Positions 1 through 8,265 of a DNA stretch of 64,000 nucleotides are shown one piece after another (positions within the stretch are counted from its first letter, which is position 1; every line of letters begins with the position of its first letter). The stretch is from Planococcus antarcticus DSM 14505. Its GTDB lineage: Bacteria; Bacillota; Bacilli; Bacillales_A; Planococcaceae. The DNA lies in assembly GCF_001687565.2 (NCBI RefSeq), contig NZ_CP016534.2, positions 1,244,501-1,308,500 on the forward strand, written 5' to 3'. The position numbers were made by a program, and so were the translations under genes. Below the pieces are notes generated by a model, which was given only the letters and a program-made list of their open reading frames with translations, had not been told where the DNA came from and did not search any database.

Positions 1-2
1 CA

Positions 3-716
3 TGCCGTTTCTGCGCGGTAAAAACAGGTTTGCCGAACGAATTGGATTTACAGGAGCCTGAACGTGTCGCTGCTTCTGTAAAAATGATGAACTTGAAGCA
101 TGCTGTCATCACTGCCGTTGCACGCGACGATTTGAAAGATGGTGGATCAGCCGTCTTTGCTGAAACTATTCGGGCGATCAAGCGAGCCAATCCATTTACG
201 ACTGTTGAAGTCCTGCCTTCTGATATGGGTGGAATCTATGAAAATTTGGAAAGGCTGATGGATGCGAAACCTGATATTTTAAATCACAATATAGAGACTG
301 TGCGGCGGTTGACACCAAGAGTCAGAGCACGTGCTAAATATGACCGTTCACTGGAACTGTTGAAGCGTTCGAAAGAACTACATCCGGAAATTCCGACAAA
401 ATCTTCTTTGATGATCGGTTTAGGTGAAACGAAAGAAGAGATCATCGAAGTCATGGAAGATTTGCGCGCAAATGATGTTGATATTATGACGATCGGCCAG
501 TACCTCCAGCCTTCGAAAAAACATTTAACTGTACAAAAATATTATTCGCCAAAGGAATTCAAGGAATTCTGGGAGATTGCGATGACCAAAGGGTTCTCAC
601 ATTGCCAATCAGGACCTTTGGTTCGAAGCAGCTATCATGCGGATGAGCAAGTCAATGCAGCTGCCAAAGAGCGTCAGCGCCTCGGAGAAGAGCAAGCGGC
701 TGCTATTAACAGCTAA
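3..716 (+). CDS. lipA: Lipoyl synthase, 5'-truncated by window edge
   Basis: Radical-SAM enzyme that inserts two sulfurs into octanoyl groups on lipoyl domains of 2-oxoacid dehydrogenases. The reading frame is already open at base 3 and begins CRFCAVKTG, the tail of the CxxxCxxC cluster motif, so the true start lies left of the window; about 237 of the roughly 300 residues usual for LipA are present. The downstream stretch [13 protein letters not shown] and the C-terminal [11 protein letters not shown] region are typical of the family. A TTG at 30 is not a credible start because it follows the cluster cysteines. The stop is 3 bases before yutD, as in the Bacillus lipA-yutD neighbourhood. Confidence 0.96.
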   Translation, partial: CRFCAVKTGLPNELDLQEPERVAASVKMMNLKHAVITAVARDDLKDGGSAVFAETIRAIKRANPFTTVEVLPSDMGGIYENLERLMDAKPDILNHNIETVRRLTPRVRARAKYDRSLELLKRSKELHPEIPTKSSLMIGLGETKEEIIEVMEDLRANDVDIMTIGQYLQPSKKHLTVQKYYSPKEFKEFWEIAMTKGFSHCQSGPLVRSSYHADEQVNAAAKERQRLGEEQAAAINS

Positions 717-719
717 TGG

Positions 720-1058
720 ATGGTGAAAAAATTGTTTACATTGGATCAGTGGAATTATGACATATTGATCGATTATCGAGAAGCGTTTCAGGAGGAAGCA
801 ATAACCGCTCGCTTTAGTGAAATCTTATTAAAATACGATTACATTTTGGGTGATTGGGGCTATGGGCAGCTGCGGTTAAAAGGATTTTTTGAAGATGCTA
901 ACCATAAAGCGACTTATGATACGAAAATTAGCACGCTACAGGACTATCTATACGAATACTGCAATTTCGGCTGTGCCTATTTCGTGATAAAGAAAGTCGG
1001 AAAAGTAGTTCTTCCGATTGAAGAACCCGAACAACAGACTCCCGAAACGGACATTTGA
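720..1058 (+). CDS. yutD: YutD family protein (DUF1027)
   Basis: Small cytosolic protein of unknown function, 112 residues, conserved in Bacilli next to lipA. The central block YDYILGDWGYGQLRLKGF and the following TKISTLQDYLYEYCNFGCAYF are the family hallmarks. The ATG lies just after the lipA stop, so the two genes are probably co-transcribed. The C-terminal tail (PEQQTPETDI) overlaps a strong terminator hairpin. Function is not known and none is proposed. Confidence 0.9.
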   Translation: MVKKLFTLDQWNYDILIDYREAFQEEAITARFSEILLKYDYILGDWGYGQLRLKGFFEDANHKATYDTKISTLQDYLYEYCNFGCAYFVIKKVGKVVLPIEEPEQQTPETDI

Positions 1059-1075
1059 TCCGTCGGGGGTTTTTT
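1041..1075 (+). terminator. Rho-independent terminator overlapping the end of yutD
   Basis: CCCGA and CGGA arms pair with TCCG and TCGGG across a 7-base loop, followed by six or more T. The hairpin begins inside the last codons of yutD and separates lipA-yutD from yutE-yutF. Confidence 0.75.
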
Positions 1076-1140
1076 CATGCATTATGATATGATAAAGGAA
1101 GAAATGAAAGATTTTCAAACGCCTATTGGAGGGTTTTTTT

Positions 1141-1596
1141 ATGTATTTTATTGACCGCAACAAAATTACTGGAACCATTCAGTATATGAATTCTTTATTG
1201 GATTTTTATGAAAGCCATCAGCAGTGGACATCACTAGGTGATCAACTTGCGCTAGAACGTGTAGGGGCGAATATTATCGAGTCAATCATCGATGTTGGCA
1301 ACTCTATGATCGATGGATTTATCATGCGTGATCCGGGAAGCTATGATGATATTATCGACATACTGGTGGATGAAAAAGTGATTACAAAAGAAATGGATCA
1401 GCCATTAAAGCAGGTAATTGCGCTCCGTAAAATGCTAGTCCGCGAATTTATGAATGTCGATCAGCAGGCCATTAAAGGTGCAATCGATAACAACTTCGAG
1501 TCATTGAAAGCATTCGGACCAAAAGTTGAGCATTATCTTGTTCACGAGCTGGGACCAGTTTCGGCATTTATACCGGAGAAAAACGATGAAAACTAA
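1141..1596 (+). CDS. yutE: YutE, DUF86 / HepT-like protein
   Basis: Cytosolic helical protein of the HepT-like DUF86 family. The start is taken at ATG 1141 (MYFIDRNKI), preceded by GGAGGG at about 1129; an upstream TTG at 1126 lies inside that ribosome binding site. HepT toxins carry an R-x4-H RNase motif near the C-terminus; here the equivalent stretch reads RKMLVREFM, with arginine where the catalytic histidine is expected. No MNT-type nucleotidyltransferase antitoxin gene is adjacent. The gene overlaps yutF by 11 bases. It is more likely a domesticated family member than an active toxin; its role is unknown. Confidence 0.85.
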   Translation: MYFIDRNKITGTIQYMNSLLDFYESHQQWTSLGDQLALERVGANIIESIIDVGNSMIDGFIMRDPGSYDDIIDILVDEKVITKEMDQPLKQVIALRKMLVREFMNVDQQAIKGAIDNNFESLKAFGPKVEHYLVHELGPVSAFIPEKNDEN

Positions 1597-2359
1597 AAAA
1601 GAGTATCAAACCTATTGCTTGGATTTGGATGGAACAGTGTATCGCGGAACGGAAGCGGTTGAAGAGGCTGCAGGCTTTGTCCAACGTCTTCTACAAAAAG
1701 GGATCGAACCTTTTTTTGTAACCAATAATGCGTCCATGACGCAGCAGCAATTAAAGGATAAGATGGCAGGCTTTGGTATCACTGCAAAAAAAGAACGCAT
1801 TATGTCTTCTGCAATTGCAGCGGCAAAATACATCAAGCGCTGGTACCCGGGGAGGACTGTTTATATGATTGGGTCGGATGGTTTGGATCAGGCGCTGCGT
1901 CAGGAGGGAGTCGAACGGGTGCAAGAAAAGGCTGACATCGTATTGATGGGAATCGATCGTAATATCACCTACGATAAGCTAGCGACTGCCTGCTTAGAAA
2001 TTCGGAACGGCGCGGTTTTTCTATCAACAAACCAGGATTTGGCCTTTCCTTCGGAAAAAGGCTTTTTACCCGGAAATGGCGCATTTACTACATTGGTATC
2101 CTCCTCGGCTGATGTAGATCCTGTTTACATCGGCAAGCCGGAAATTCATATGCTGGAAGCCATTCAGCATGAATACGGTTTTGAAAAAAGCCAGATGGTG
2201 ATGATTGGGGATAACTACGATACAGACATCCAGGCGGGCATCCATTTCGGTATCGATACCATCCACGTCAATACAGGTGTTAGCCGAATGGAGACGGTAT
2301 TGGAGAAAAAACAGGTCCCAAGCTTTGTCATTGAAAATCTTGGTTTTTGGGAAGTATGA
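1586..2359 (+). CDS. yutF: NagD-type HAD phosphatase (YutF)
   Basis: Haloacid dehalogenase superfamily, subfamily IIA. The N-terminus has the nucleophile motif DLDGTVYRG, then a TNN motif (FFVTNNAS) and a late acidic motif MIGDNYDTDIQAG that binds magnesium. It is expected to dephosphorylate small phosphometabolites; the exact substrate cannot be read from the sequence. ATG 1586 (MKTKKEYQTYCLDLDG) gives about 257 residues, the family's normal length; an upstream ATG at 1526 would add 20 residues lying wholly within yutE. It is translationally coupled to yutE. Confidence 0.9.
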   Translation: MKTKKEYQTYCLDLDGTVYRGTEAVEEAAGFVQRLLQKGIEPFFVTNNASMTQQQLKDKMAGFGITAKKERIMSSAIAAAKYIKRWYPGRTVYMIGSDGLDQALRQEGVERVQEKADIVLMGIDRNITYDKLATACLEIRNGAVFLSTNQDLAFPSEKGFLPGNGAFTTLVSSSADVDPVYIGKPEIHMLEAIQHEYGFEKSQMVMIGDNYDTDIQAGIHFGIDTIHVNTGVSRMETVLEKKQVPSFVIENLGFWEV

Positions 2360-2487
2360 GCAAAAAGTAGGGATCAAAAAAAGCCCACGTACAGCATAGA
2401 GCTGACGGACGGGCTAAACCGCATTTTGCGGATTGTGGAATCTTCAACTGACTCTTTTCAGAGATCAAAAAACCGTTTTTCAGTGGT

Positions 2488-2724
2488 TTAAAATAACGGG
2501 TTTTCCTCTATGAATTCGTAAACTTTTTTCGTCAGCTCATCGGTTGATTCCGCTTCGACAATTTCTCCGTTAACCAGTGCATATAGAGACTCGGAACATT
2601 TTGTGCAATAGCTTAAACAGCCGTATTCCAAAACATCGAGATTGGGATCCCGTTCGAGTTTTTCAAAAGAATCTTGTGCGCCATTGGCAATATTACTAAT
2701 GCAAAATTCAACAATCGGTTTCAT
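2488..2724 (-). CDS. yuzB: YuzB family protein (DUF1450)
   Basis: 78-residue cytosolic protein with a conserved cysteine-rich segment (C8 in VEFCISN, then GCLSYCTKC). It matches the Bacillus YuzB family, found beside yutJ and yuzD as here. The cysteines suggest metal or Fe-S binding, but no biochemical role is established. It is divergent from the yutJ-like gene. Confidence 0.85.
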   Translation of the reverse strand: MKPIVEFCISNIANGAQDSFEKLERDPNLDVLEYGCLSYCTKCSESLYALVNGEIVEAESTDELTKKVYEFIEENPLF

Positions 2725-2799
2725 TCTAAGTCACCTCACTACAACGAAATCCTACCTTTTTTCGAGGCTAGAGTCAATTAATTGATTTCTGGCTAAAGT

Positions 2800-2829
2800 A
2801 TTGTGAAAGTTATCACAATCAGCTATACT
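2800..2829 (+). promoter_or_regulatory. Rex/Fnr-type operator overlapping the yutJ promoter
   Basis: A perfect dyad TTGTGA-N6-TCACAA occupies 2801-2818, with A and T extending it one base on each side. TTGTGA also acts as a plausible -35, 17 bases before a -10 TATACT at 2824-2829. The sequence fits the Rex consensus (TTGTGAA-N4-TTCACAA) with two deviations, and also the Bacillus Fnr core TGTGA-N6-TCACA. Placement over the -35/spacer favours repression, hence Rex, the NADH/NAD+ sensor that controls ndh in B. subtilis. The regulator identity is inferred. Confidence 0.7.
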
Positions 2830-2876
2830 CATATTTGAGAAATCGATGAGACAGACGAAAGTTAAAGGAGATTTTT

Positions 2877-3944
2877 ATGCGAAAACTAGTCTTACTTGGA
2901 GGCGGTTATGGCAACATGCGAATTTTGCTTCGTCTATTGCCAACCAGCCTTCCACAGGATACCGAAATAATTTTAATCGACCGCACGCCATTTCATAGCA
3001 TGAAGACCGAATTCTATGCCTTAGCAGCCGGTACAGAAGCTGACCATGAAGTCCGCGTTCCTTTCCCAGAACATGAGCGTCTAAAGGTAGTGAATGGTGA
3101 AATTTTGGAAATCGGCTTGCAGGAAAAATGCGTCTTCATGGATAATGGTGAACGTATTGCTTATGACGATTTGGTGATCGGCTTGGGCTGTGAAGACAAG
3201 TACCATAATGTACCTGGAGCTGATGAGTTTACTTACAGCATCCAGACCATTGGGAAGTCACGTGCTGCGTACCAAGCGCTGCTTGGCTTGCCAGCAGGTG
3301 CAGTTGTAGGCGTTGTAGGAGCGGGGCTAAGTGGAATCGAACTGGCCAGCGAATTGCGTGAAAGCCGTAAAGACTTGAAGATCAAACTGTTTGACCGCAG
3401 TCCCCGAATCCTCCGCGATTTTCCGGAACGCTTGAGCAATTTTGTCAGAAAATGGTTTGAAAATAATAATGTCGATGTGGTATCAAATTCAAATATTACA
3501 CAAGTCGAACCCAAAATGCTTTATAACCACGAAGAAACGATTCCAGTAGATGCTGTCGTTTGGACAGCGGGCATACAACCCGTCAAGCCGGTTCGAGACT
3601 TGGGTCTAGACAGCGACAGCAGCGGACGGGTAGTCATCAATCAGTATCACCAGCTGCCGAACGATGAGCATGTTTACGTTGTCGGGGATTGTGCTGCATT
3701 GCCGATGGCGCCTTCTGCACAGTTAGCGGAAGAACAGGCTGAACAGATCGTCAAAGTATTGAAAGCCACATGGAAAGGCGAAGCATTGCCTGAAGCTATG
3801 CCGGAAATCAAATTGAAGGGCTTTCTCGGATCCCTCGGCAAAAAGCAAGGCTTTGCTTATTTAGCGGACCGAACCGTAACCGGCCGCATCGCCCGTCTGA
3901 TGAAATCAGGCGTATTGTGGATGTACAAGTGGCATAACGGGTAA
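2877..3944 (+). CDS. yutJ: YutJ-like NAD(P)/FAD-dependent oxidoreductase (NDH-2-like)
   Basis: Flavoprotein of the type-II NADH dehydrogenase family, 355 residues. The N-terminal FAD-binding dinucleotide motif is LVLLGGGYGNMRIL; the second, NADH-binding motif is VVGVVGAGLSGIELASEL near residue 145; VYVVGDCAALP is the late FAD motif. It probably oxidises NADH at the membrane surface and passes electrons to menaquinone, though YutJ itself is not firmly characterised. AAAGGAG precedes the ATG. The Rex/Fnr-type palindrome upstream suggests redox control. Confidence 0.88.
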   Translation: MRKLVLLGGGYGNMRILLRLLPTSLPQDTEIILIDRTPFHSMKTEFYALAAGTEADHEVRVPFPEHERLKVVNGEILEIGLQEKCVFMDNGERIAYDDLVIGLGCEDKYHNVPGADEFTYSIQTIGKSRAAYQALLGLPAGAVVGVVGAGLSGIELASELRESRKDLKIKLFDRSPRILRDFPERLSNFVRKWFENNNVDVVSNSNITQVEPKMLYNHEETIPVDAVVWTAGIQPVKPVRDLGLDSDSSGRVVINQYHQLPNDEHVYVVGDCAALPMAPSAQLAEEQAEQIVKVLKATWKGEALPEAMPEIKLKGFLGSLGKKQGFAYLADRTVTGRIARLMKSGVLWMYKWHNG

Positions 3945-3975
3945 AAAAAAACGCTCAAAACTGAGCGTTTTTTTA
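3943..3975. terminator. Bidirectional terminator between yutJ and yuzD
   Basis: AAAAAACGCTCA and TGAGCGTTTTTTT form a stem with A/T runs on both sides, serving convergent yutJ and yuzD. Confidence 0.85.
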
Positions 3976-4299
3976 TTTCACTTCAGAAAATCCGTGTTTT
4001 TCAAGCTCGCGGTAAACAGGCTTTAATTGCACATAGCCTTCCCCGACAACTTCTCCTTCAATCAAAACTAATGGATAAAAGAATTCGTCATCCAAAATGC
4101 GTTGCGCGTAATTTTTTTGGTGCTCAAGTGCCACGGGTTTCTCAATATCGATATAGGTAATTGAAAATGACTGATCTTTGTATTTCCTTGATATGGCGGC
4201 TTCTAACCACTCATAGGTATCAAGTGAAGAGGGGGCATTGACGCAACTTGCGCAGATAACATCAGTTCCGTAAACTTCAATGGATAATTCTTTCTGCAT
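3973..4299 (-). CDS. yuzD: YuzD family protein (DUF1462)
   Basis: 108-residue cytosolic protein with a thioredoxin-like-looking CASC motif near the N-terminus (GTDVICASCVNAPSS). It matches YuzD in sequence and in position, between yutJ and the NifU-like yutI. Function unknown; the CxxC beside Fe-S assembly genes hints at a redox or cluster role, which is inference only. GGAGG lies 7 to 12 bases upstream of the ATG. Confidence 0.85.
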   Translation of the reverse strand: MQKELSIEVYGTDVICASCVNAPSSLDTYEWLEAAISRKYKDQSFSITYIDIEKPVALEHQKNYAQRILDDEFFYPLVLIEGEVVGEGYVQLKPVYRELEKHGFSEVK

Positions 4300-4382
4300 A
4301 ATTTTGGACCTCCTGTGAATTCATTAGTGGCTTTTTCCTTCTAATCACATTATAATGATCATAATGAAAGGAGTCGATATAA

Positions 4383-4619
4383 ATGACTGAAGCTTTAGTT
4401 GAAGATCAAGTAATGGAAGTCTTAGATAAATTACGTCCATTCCTTTTGCGTGACGGGGGAGACTGTGAACTTGTTGACATAGAGGATGGGATCGTAAAAC
4501 TTCGTCTGCTCGGTGCATGCGGAAGCTGCCCAAGCTCGACAATTACATTAAAAGCAGGGATTGAACGCGCGTTAGTGGAAGAAGTTCCTGGTATAGTAGA
4601 AGTAGAACAAGTATTTTAA
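4383..4619 (+). CDS. nfuA: NifU-like Fe-S cluster carrier
   Basis: A 78-residue NifU C-terminal (Nfu) domain protein, equivalent to B. subtilis YutI. The motif [14 protein letters not shown] contains the CxxC that coordinates a bridging [4Fe-4S] cluster in a homodimer before transfer to apo-proteins. Lipoyl synthase, encoded in the same window, is a typical client type. AAAGGAG precedes the ATG, and a terminator follows directly, so the gene is probably monocistronic. Confidence 0.94.
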   Translation: MTEALVEDQVMEVLDKLRPFLLRDGGDCELVDIEDGIVKLRLLGACGSCPSSTITLKAGIERALVEEVPGIVEVEQVF

Positions 4620-4623
4620 TATC

Positions 4624-4649
4624 AAGGGACCTTTTTTAGGTCCCTTTTT
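4624..4649 (+). terminator. Terminator after nfuA
   Basis: AAGGGACCT / AGGTCCCTT stem with a short T loop, followed by a T run. Confidence 0.85.
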
Positions 4650-4794
4650 CTGTATAGAAGATAAATGGCTGTGCGGCATCGGGTTTTCAAGTTCTGTTTT
4701 CGACTCTACAAATTTTGTCTAGTTTTTGAAGGTGGACGGCTTGAATAACAGTGGAAACAATTGCTATGATAATCTCTATAGGAAGGTGATTTAA

Positions 4795-5157
4795 TTGACT
4801 GAAGTTGTTGAAATTACAGAAGCTGCTTCATTTCAGGTAAAAGAGATGATGCGCCATAACGAAGAAGAAGGATCCTTTTTGCGGGTTGCAGTTAAAGGCG
4901 GCGGTTGCAGCGGATTGACATATGGCATGGGATTTGAAAAAGCTAAAGGCGAAGAGGACGATCTCTACGAGCAATTTGAAATTCCAATTCTGATTGCTAA
5001 AGAGGATGCCCCTATTTTACAAGGTACAGTTGTTGATTACAAACAGTCACTGATGGGTGGAGGATTCACCATAGAAAATCCGAATGCCATTGCATCGTGT
5101 GGCTGCGGAACCTCATTCCGTACGTCTAAAAAAGCAGGTACTCCAGAGAATTGTTAA
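4795..5157 (+). CDS. A-type iron-sulfur carrier (HesB/IscA/ErpA family)
   Basis: 120-residue scaffold/carrier protein. The three conserved ligands are visible: Cys in GGGCSGLTYG and the pair in SCGCGTSF near the C-terminus. It accepts and hands on Fe-S clusters, probably working with NfuA encoded just upstream. TTG 4795 is chosen as start because AAGGTGAT lies 5 bases before it and no ATG fits; the resulting MTEVVEITEAA is family-like. A terminator hairpin follows immediately. Confidence 0.9.
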   Translation: MTEVVEITEAASFQVKEMMRHNEEEGSFLRVAVKGGGCSGLTYGMGFEKAKGEEDDLYEQFEIPILIAKEDAPILQGTVVDYKQSLMGGGFTIENPNAIASCGCGTSFRTSKKAGTPENC

Positions 5158-5183
5158 AAGTCGGTGACAAACCGGCTTTTTTT
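5157..5183 (+). terminator. Terminator after the A-type carrier
   Basis: AAAAGTCGGT and ACCGGCTTTT arms around a 5-base loop, with a run of seven T. Confidence 0.8.
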
Positions 5184-5330
5184 GTTGTGGATAAGTGCTT
5201 CTAAACACATTACTTGGTTGAAATCATATGGTATTAGGTCTAATATAGAGAATAGATGTTTATCGGTGCGTCAAGGTCTGACCACTTTGTCGATACTCGA
5301 TTAAAAAATGACTTGAAGGTGGTTGCGATT

Positions 5331-6548
5331 GTGTTGAAAAGACCGTCAATATTAGTATTAGGAGCAGGATATGGTGGATTAACTACTGTAGTAAACCTGC
5401 AAAAAGTTCTTAGCGCAGATGCTGCGGACATTACATTGATCAATAAAAACGAATACCATTACGAAAGTACATGGCTCCATGAAGCAGCTGCAGGAACTTT
5501 GCTTCCAGAGCAAGTGCGTTACGATATCAAAGATGTAATTGACAGCGTCAAAGTAAAATTTGTGCAAGCGACTGTCGAAGCAATCGATGTAGTAGGAAAA
5601 AAAGTTACAACCGACAATGGCGAATTTACGTATGATTACATCGTCATTGCACTTGGTTTTGAAGGAGAGACTTTTGGAATCGAAGGCCTTGATAAATATG
5701 CCTTGTCAATTGCTAATGTAAAAGCTGCACGCTATATCCGTGAGCATATTGAATTCCAATTTGCGACTTGGTCTGCAGAACCCGTAAAAGACGACAGTCG
5801 TTTAACGATCATCGTTGGTGGAGCAGGATTTACTGGCATCGAGTTTCTTGGTGAACTGGCTAACCGTGTTCCCGAGTTGTGCAAAGAGTTCGATGTTCCG
5901 CGTGAGAAAGTGCGCGTTGTCTGTGTAGAAGCTGCACCTATGGTATTACCAGGCTTCGATCCGGAACTTGTCAACTATGCGGTAAGTAACTTGGAGTCTA
6001 AAGGAATTGAATTCTCGATCGGTACACCGGTTGTGGAAGCGACTCCTGAAGGCGTTAAGGTCAAAAAAGGCGACGATCATTTTGACTTCATCAAAGCCGG
6101 TACAGTCGTTTGGGCTGCGGGCGTTCGAGGTAACAGATTGATCGAAGCAACTCCAATCGAAAATATGCGGGCTCGCGTTAAAGTCGACAAAGATCTGCGT
6201 GCTCCAGGATATGATGATGTTTTTATCATCGGTGACTGTGCATTGATGATCAATGAAGAAACGAACCGACCGTATCCGCCAACTGCACAGATTGCTATGC
6301 AGCAAGGTGAAAGCGTAGCGAAGAATCTGAAAGCGTTAATGAACGATGAAACGACAATTGAATTCGTTCCGGATCTGAAAGGGACTGTTTGCTCACTTGG
6401 CGATGACGATGCCATTGGCGTTGTATTCGGCAAAAAAGTAACAGGCAAAAGAGCTTCATTCATGAAGAAAATGATTGATAACCGTGCATTATTCATGATT
6501 GGTGGACCTATGCTTGTACTGAAAAAAGGTAAATTCAACGTTCTGTAA
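5331..6548 (+). CDS. Type-II NADH dehydrogenase (YumB-like)
   Basis: NADH:menaquinone oxidoreductase without proton pumping, a peripheral inner-membrane flavoprotein. Motifs: [15 protein letters not shown] (FAD), [19 protein letters not shown] (NADH), [11 protein letters not shown], and the quinone-site-like [11 protein letters not shown]. The open frame runs back to 5256, but AAGGTGG at 5316-5322 is correctly spaced for GTG 5331 (or TTG 5334), giving 405 residues, as for YumB. A second, shorter NDH-2-like gene lies 2.4 kb upstream, so this segment encodes two paralogues. The Rex-like dyad is absent from this promoter region. Confidence 0.93.
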   Translation: MLKRPSILVLGAGYGGLTTVVNLQKVLSADAADITLINKNEYHYESTWLHEAAAGTLLPEQVRYDIKDVIDSVKVKFVQATVEAIDVVGKKVTTDNGEFTYDYIVIALGFEGETFGIEGLDKYALSIANVKAARYIREHIEFQFATWSAEPVKDDSRLTIIVGGAGFTGIEFLGELANRVPELCKEFDVPREKVRVVCVEAAPMVLPGFDPELVNYAVSNLESKGIEFSIGTPVVEATPEGVKVKKGDDHFDFIKAGTVVWAAGVRGNRLIEATPIENMRARVKVDKDLRAPGYDDVFIIGDCALMINEETNRPYPPTAQIAMQQGESVAKNLKALMNDETTIEFVPDLKGTVCSLGDDDAIGVVFGKKVTGKRASFMKKMIDNRALFMIGGPMLVLKKGKFNVL

Positions 6549-6559
6549 ACTGAATGAGT

Positions 6560-6587
6560 AAAGCTCCCTTAACGGGGAGCTTTTTTT
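6560..6587 (+). terminator. Terminator after the NADH dehydrogenase
   Basis: AAAGCTCCC / GGGGAGCTTT stem followed by seven T. Confidence 0.87.
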
Positions 6588-6679
6588 GTAGTCTCAAAAA
6601 ACGCTGCATCGTTTTTTATGGATTGCCTTCAGTGAAATTACTGATAGCTTTTCTATTTTAACCGGAAAGAGGGATGTTC

Positions 6680-7180
6680 TTGGCAACTAATAAACGTGGA
6701 AATGTTTGGCTTGGAGCAGCGGGACTCGTTGTAAACTCCAAAGGCCAATGGCTAGTCGTGAAAAAAAGATATGGCGGACTACATGGGAAATGGTCTCTTC
6801 CAGCTGGATTTGTGGATGGTACTGAAACGATTGGTCAGGCTGCCTTGAGAGAAGTTAAAGAAGAAACTGGAATTGATTGTGAATTGATAGGAATGATTGG
6901 TTTTCGTTCAGGAGTCATTCAAGAGAAAGTTAGCGATAATATGGCGATTTTTTTATTGAAAGCACAGAATGAAGAGCAGCCAATTACTGCACAATTATCC
7001 GAGTTGTATTCAGCAGACTGGTTATTACCTGCAGAATTATCGAATGATGCAGAGGCTTCTGTGATGCTCAGAGAAATGGCGTCTTGTGTACTAGAAGAAG
7101 GATTGAAACCGATTGAGGACGTAGATCCAGGTAAAATATTTGGCTATTCGGACTACAAACTATTTTTCAAAAAAGAGTAG
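6680..7180 (+). CDS. Nudix hydrolase
   Basis: Cytosolic pyrophosphohydrolase of nucleoside-diphosphate-linked substrates. The Nudix box GX5EX7REUXEEXGU is complete: [22 protein letters not shown] (interrupted here only by description; positions about 46-67). The strand order KWSLPAGF before the box is typical. AAAGAGGG ends directly at ATG 6674, too close to serve it; TTG 6680 has 6-base spacing and is preferred, though ATG 6674 cannot be excluded. Substrate unknown. Confidence 0.87.
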   Translation: MATNKRGNVWLGAAGLVVNSKGQWLVVKKRYGGLHGKWSLPAGFVDGTETIGQAALREVKEETGIDCELIGMIGFRSGVIQEKVSDNMAIFLLKAQNEEQPITAQLSELYSADWLLPAELSNDAEASVMLREMASCVLEEGLKPIEDVDPGKIFGYSDYKLFFKKE

Positions 7181-7246
7181 ATGATCTAGCGAAATCGAGA
7201 AAAAAATATTTTTTTCGATGATAGCGTTTACATTTTAGTTTTCGGC

Positions 7247-7275
7247 TTGCGCTCTAATGAGTGCCGTGCTATATT
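7247..7275 (+). promoter_or_regulatory. Sigma-A type promoter of yuiA
   Basis: TTGCGC (7247-7252), a 17-base spacer and TATATT (7270-7275), followed by a 40-base leader with AAGGAGGTG before the yuiA ATG. Confidence 0.6.
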
Positions 7276-7315
7276 ATCAGAATATTGAAAACGAGAACAG
7301 AAGGAGGTGTTTCGA

Positions 7316-7441
7316 ATGACGATCTTCAAAAAGGCTAAAAACGTCAATCAATGCCCTTATTGCTCAGGACAAGGTTATTTTCAATTACGACTGGGCGGTT
7401 CAGAAACGTGCTCCTGCTGTTCGGGTTCAGGGAAAAAATAA
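7316..7441 (+). CDS. yuiA: YuiA family small zinc-finger-like protein
   Basis: A 41-residue open frame with a perfect AAGGAGGTG ribosome site. It has two CxxC pairs with DnaJ-like glycine spacing: CPYCSGQGYF and CSCCSGSGKK, joined by QLRLGGSET. This matches the YuiA family, which precedes yuiB in Bacillus as here. Probably binds one zinc; function unknown. The short length makes it easy to miss in automated annotation. Confidence 0.85.
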   Translation: MTIFKKAKNVNQCPYCSGQGYFQLRLGGSETCSCCSGSGKK

Positions 7442-7513
7442 GCTGTACTTTAAGAGCAATCGGTCCAGTCATGCCGGTTGCTTTTTTGTTTGCAAAGAAA
7501 TTCAGTATGGACT

Positions 7514-7774
7514 GTTTCCGCATTTCCTAGTGTCCAGCTCCAACGGCCAACTCCTCGGGACGTAAGACGGTCTAGCTGTGCGGCTGAAGAAATGCCGCTC
7601 TGCCAGACCGTCATACGCCTGTCGGAGCTAAACGGCCGTTTCCGCATTTCCTAGTGTCCAGCTCCAACGGCCAACTCCTCGGGACGTAAGACGGTCTAGC
7701 TATGCGGCTGAAGAAATGCCGCTCTGCCAGACCGTCATACGCCTGTCGGAGCTAAACGGCCGTTTCCGCATTTC
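7514..7774. repeat. Two tandem 124-bp structured repeats plus a 13-base remnant
   Basis: Unit 1 spans 7514-7637 and unit 2 spans 7638-7761; they differ at a single base (G7578 versus A7702). A partial third start, GTTTCCGCATTTC, follows at 7762-7774. Each unit folds on itself: AGCTCC pairs with GGAGCT at the outside, GACGGTCT with AGACCGTC further in, and GCGGC with GCCGC at the apex. It resembles the GTGTCCAGCTCC dispersed repeats seen in Bacillales genomes, and a divergent copy lies at 59343-59460. No gene is present in the 7442-7871 interval. Confidence 0.85.
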
Positions 7775-7871
7775 TTTCATAAGTGACAAAGCGATGAACT
7801 CTGTTCTGCTAGATTGAAAGCCTTTGTTTTTTCGGTTAAACTGATGGAAGGAATAACGGAGGTTAGAGTTC

Positions 7872-8201
7872 ATGAACAGTTCATTTACAATTGTGCAATT
7901 AATCATTTCCATGTTACTTTTCTATGTTATGTTTTTCGGAATCGGTTTTTTATTGAATATGTTGCTTCGTATGACGTGGCTGATGGCTGTGGTTTACCCG
8001 GTTGTCATCTTGCTGGTCGTGGATGATGTGGGCATTTTCGATTATTTTACCAATCCAGGTGAATCTTTTTCAATGCTGGGAGATACTATTACTTCCATGA
8101 CAGGCAGTGATATTGCTGTTTTACTTGCTGGCTGGGCAGGCGCTATCACATCGGGCTTTATCATGAAAATTTTGCGCAAAATGGGTTATCAAATGTTCTA
8201 A
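7872..8201 (+). CDS. yuiB: YuiB family membrane protein
   Basis: 109-residue integral membrane protein with three predicted hydrophobic segments: about residues 5-30 (IVQLIISMLLFYVMFFGIGF), 34-52 and 80-100. GGAGG at 7857-7861 serves the ATG. It sits after yuiA as in Bacillus, although here the 124-bp repeats separate the two. Function unknown. Confidence 0.85.
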   Translation: MNSSFTIVQLIISMLLFYVMFFGIGFLLNMLLRMTWLMAVVYPVVILLVVDDVGIFDYFTNPGESFSMLGDTITSMTGSDIAVLLAGWAGAITSGFIMKILRKMGYQMF

Positions 8202-8202
8202 A

Positions 8203-8241
8203 GAAAAATCGCCGATCCGGTTATCCGGATCGGCGATTTTC
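8203..8241 (+). terminator. Strong terminator after yuiB, facing yuiD
   Basis: An 18-bp near-perfect stem GAAAAATCGCCGATCCGG with its complement and a 3-base loop; usable from both strands. Confidence 0.88.
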
Positions 8242-8265
8242 TTCTTTATTTTGCTTTTTTTCTTA

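Noticed and set aside
1141-1596. HepT-MNT toxin-antitoxin module
   Set aside because: No MNT gene nearby and the catalytic histidine is missing.
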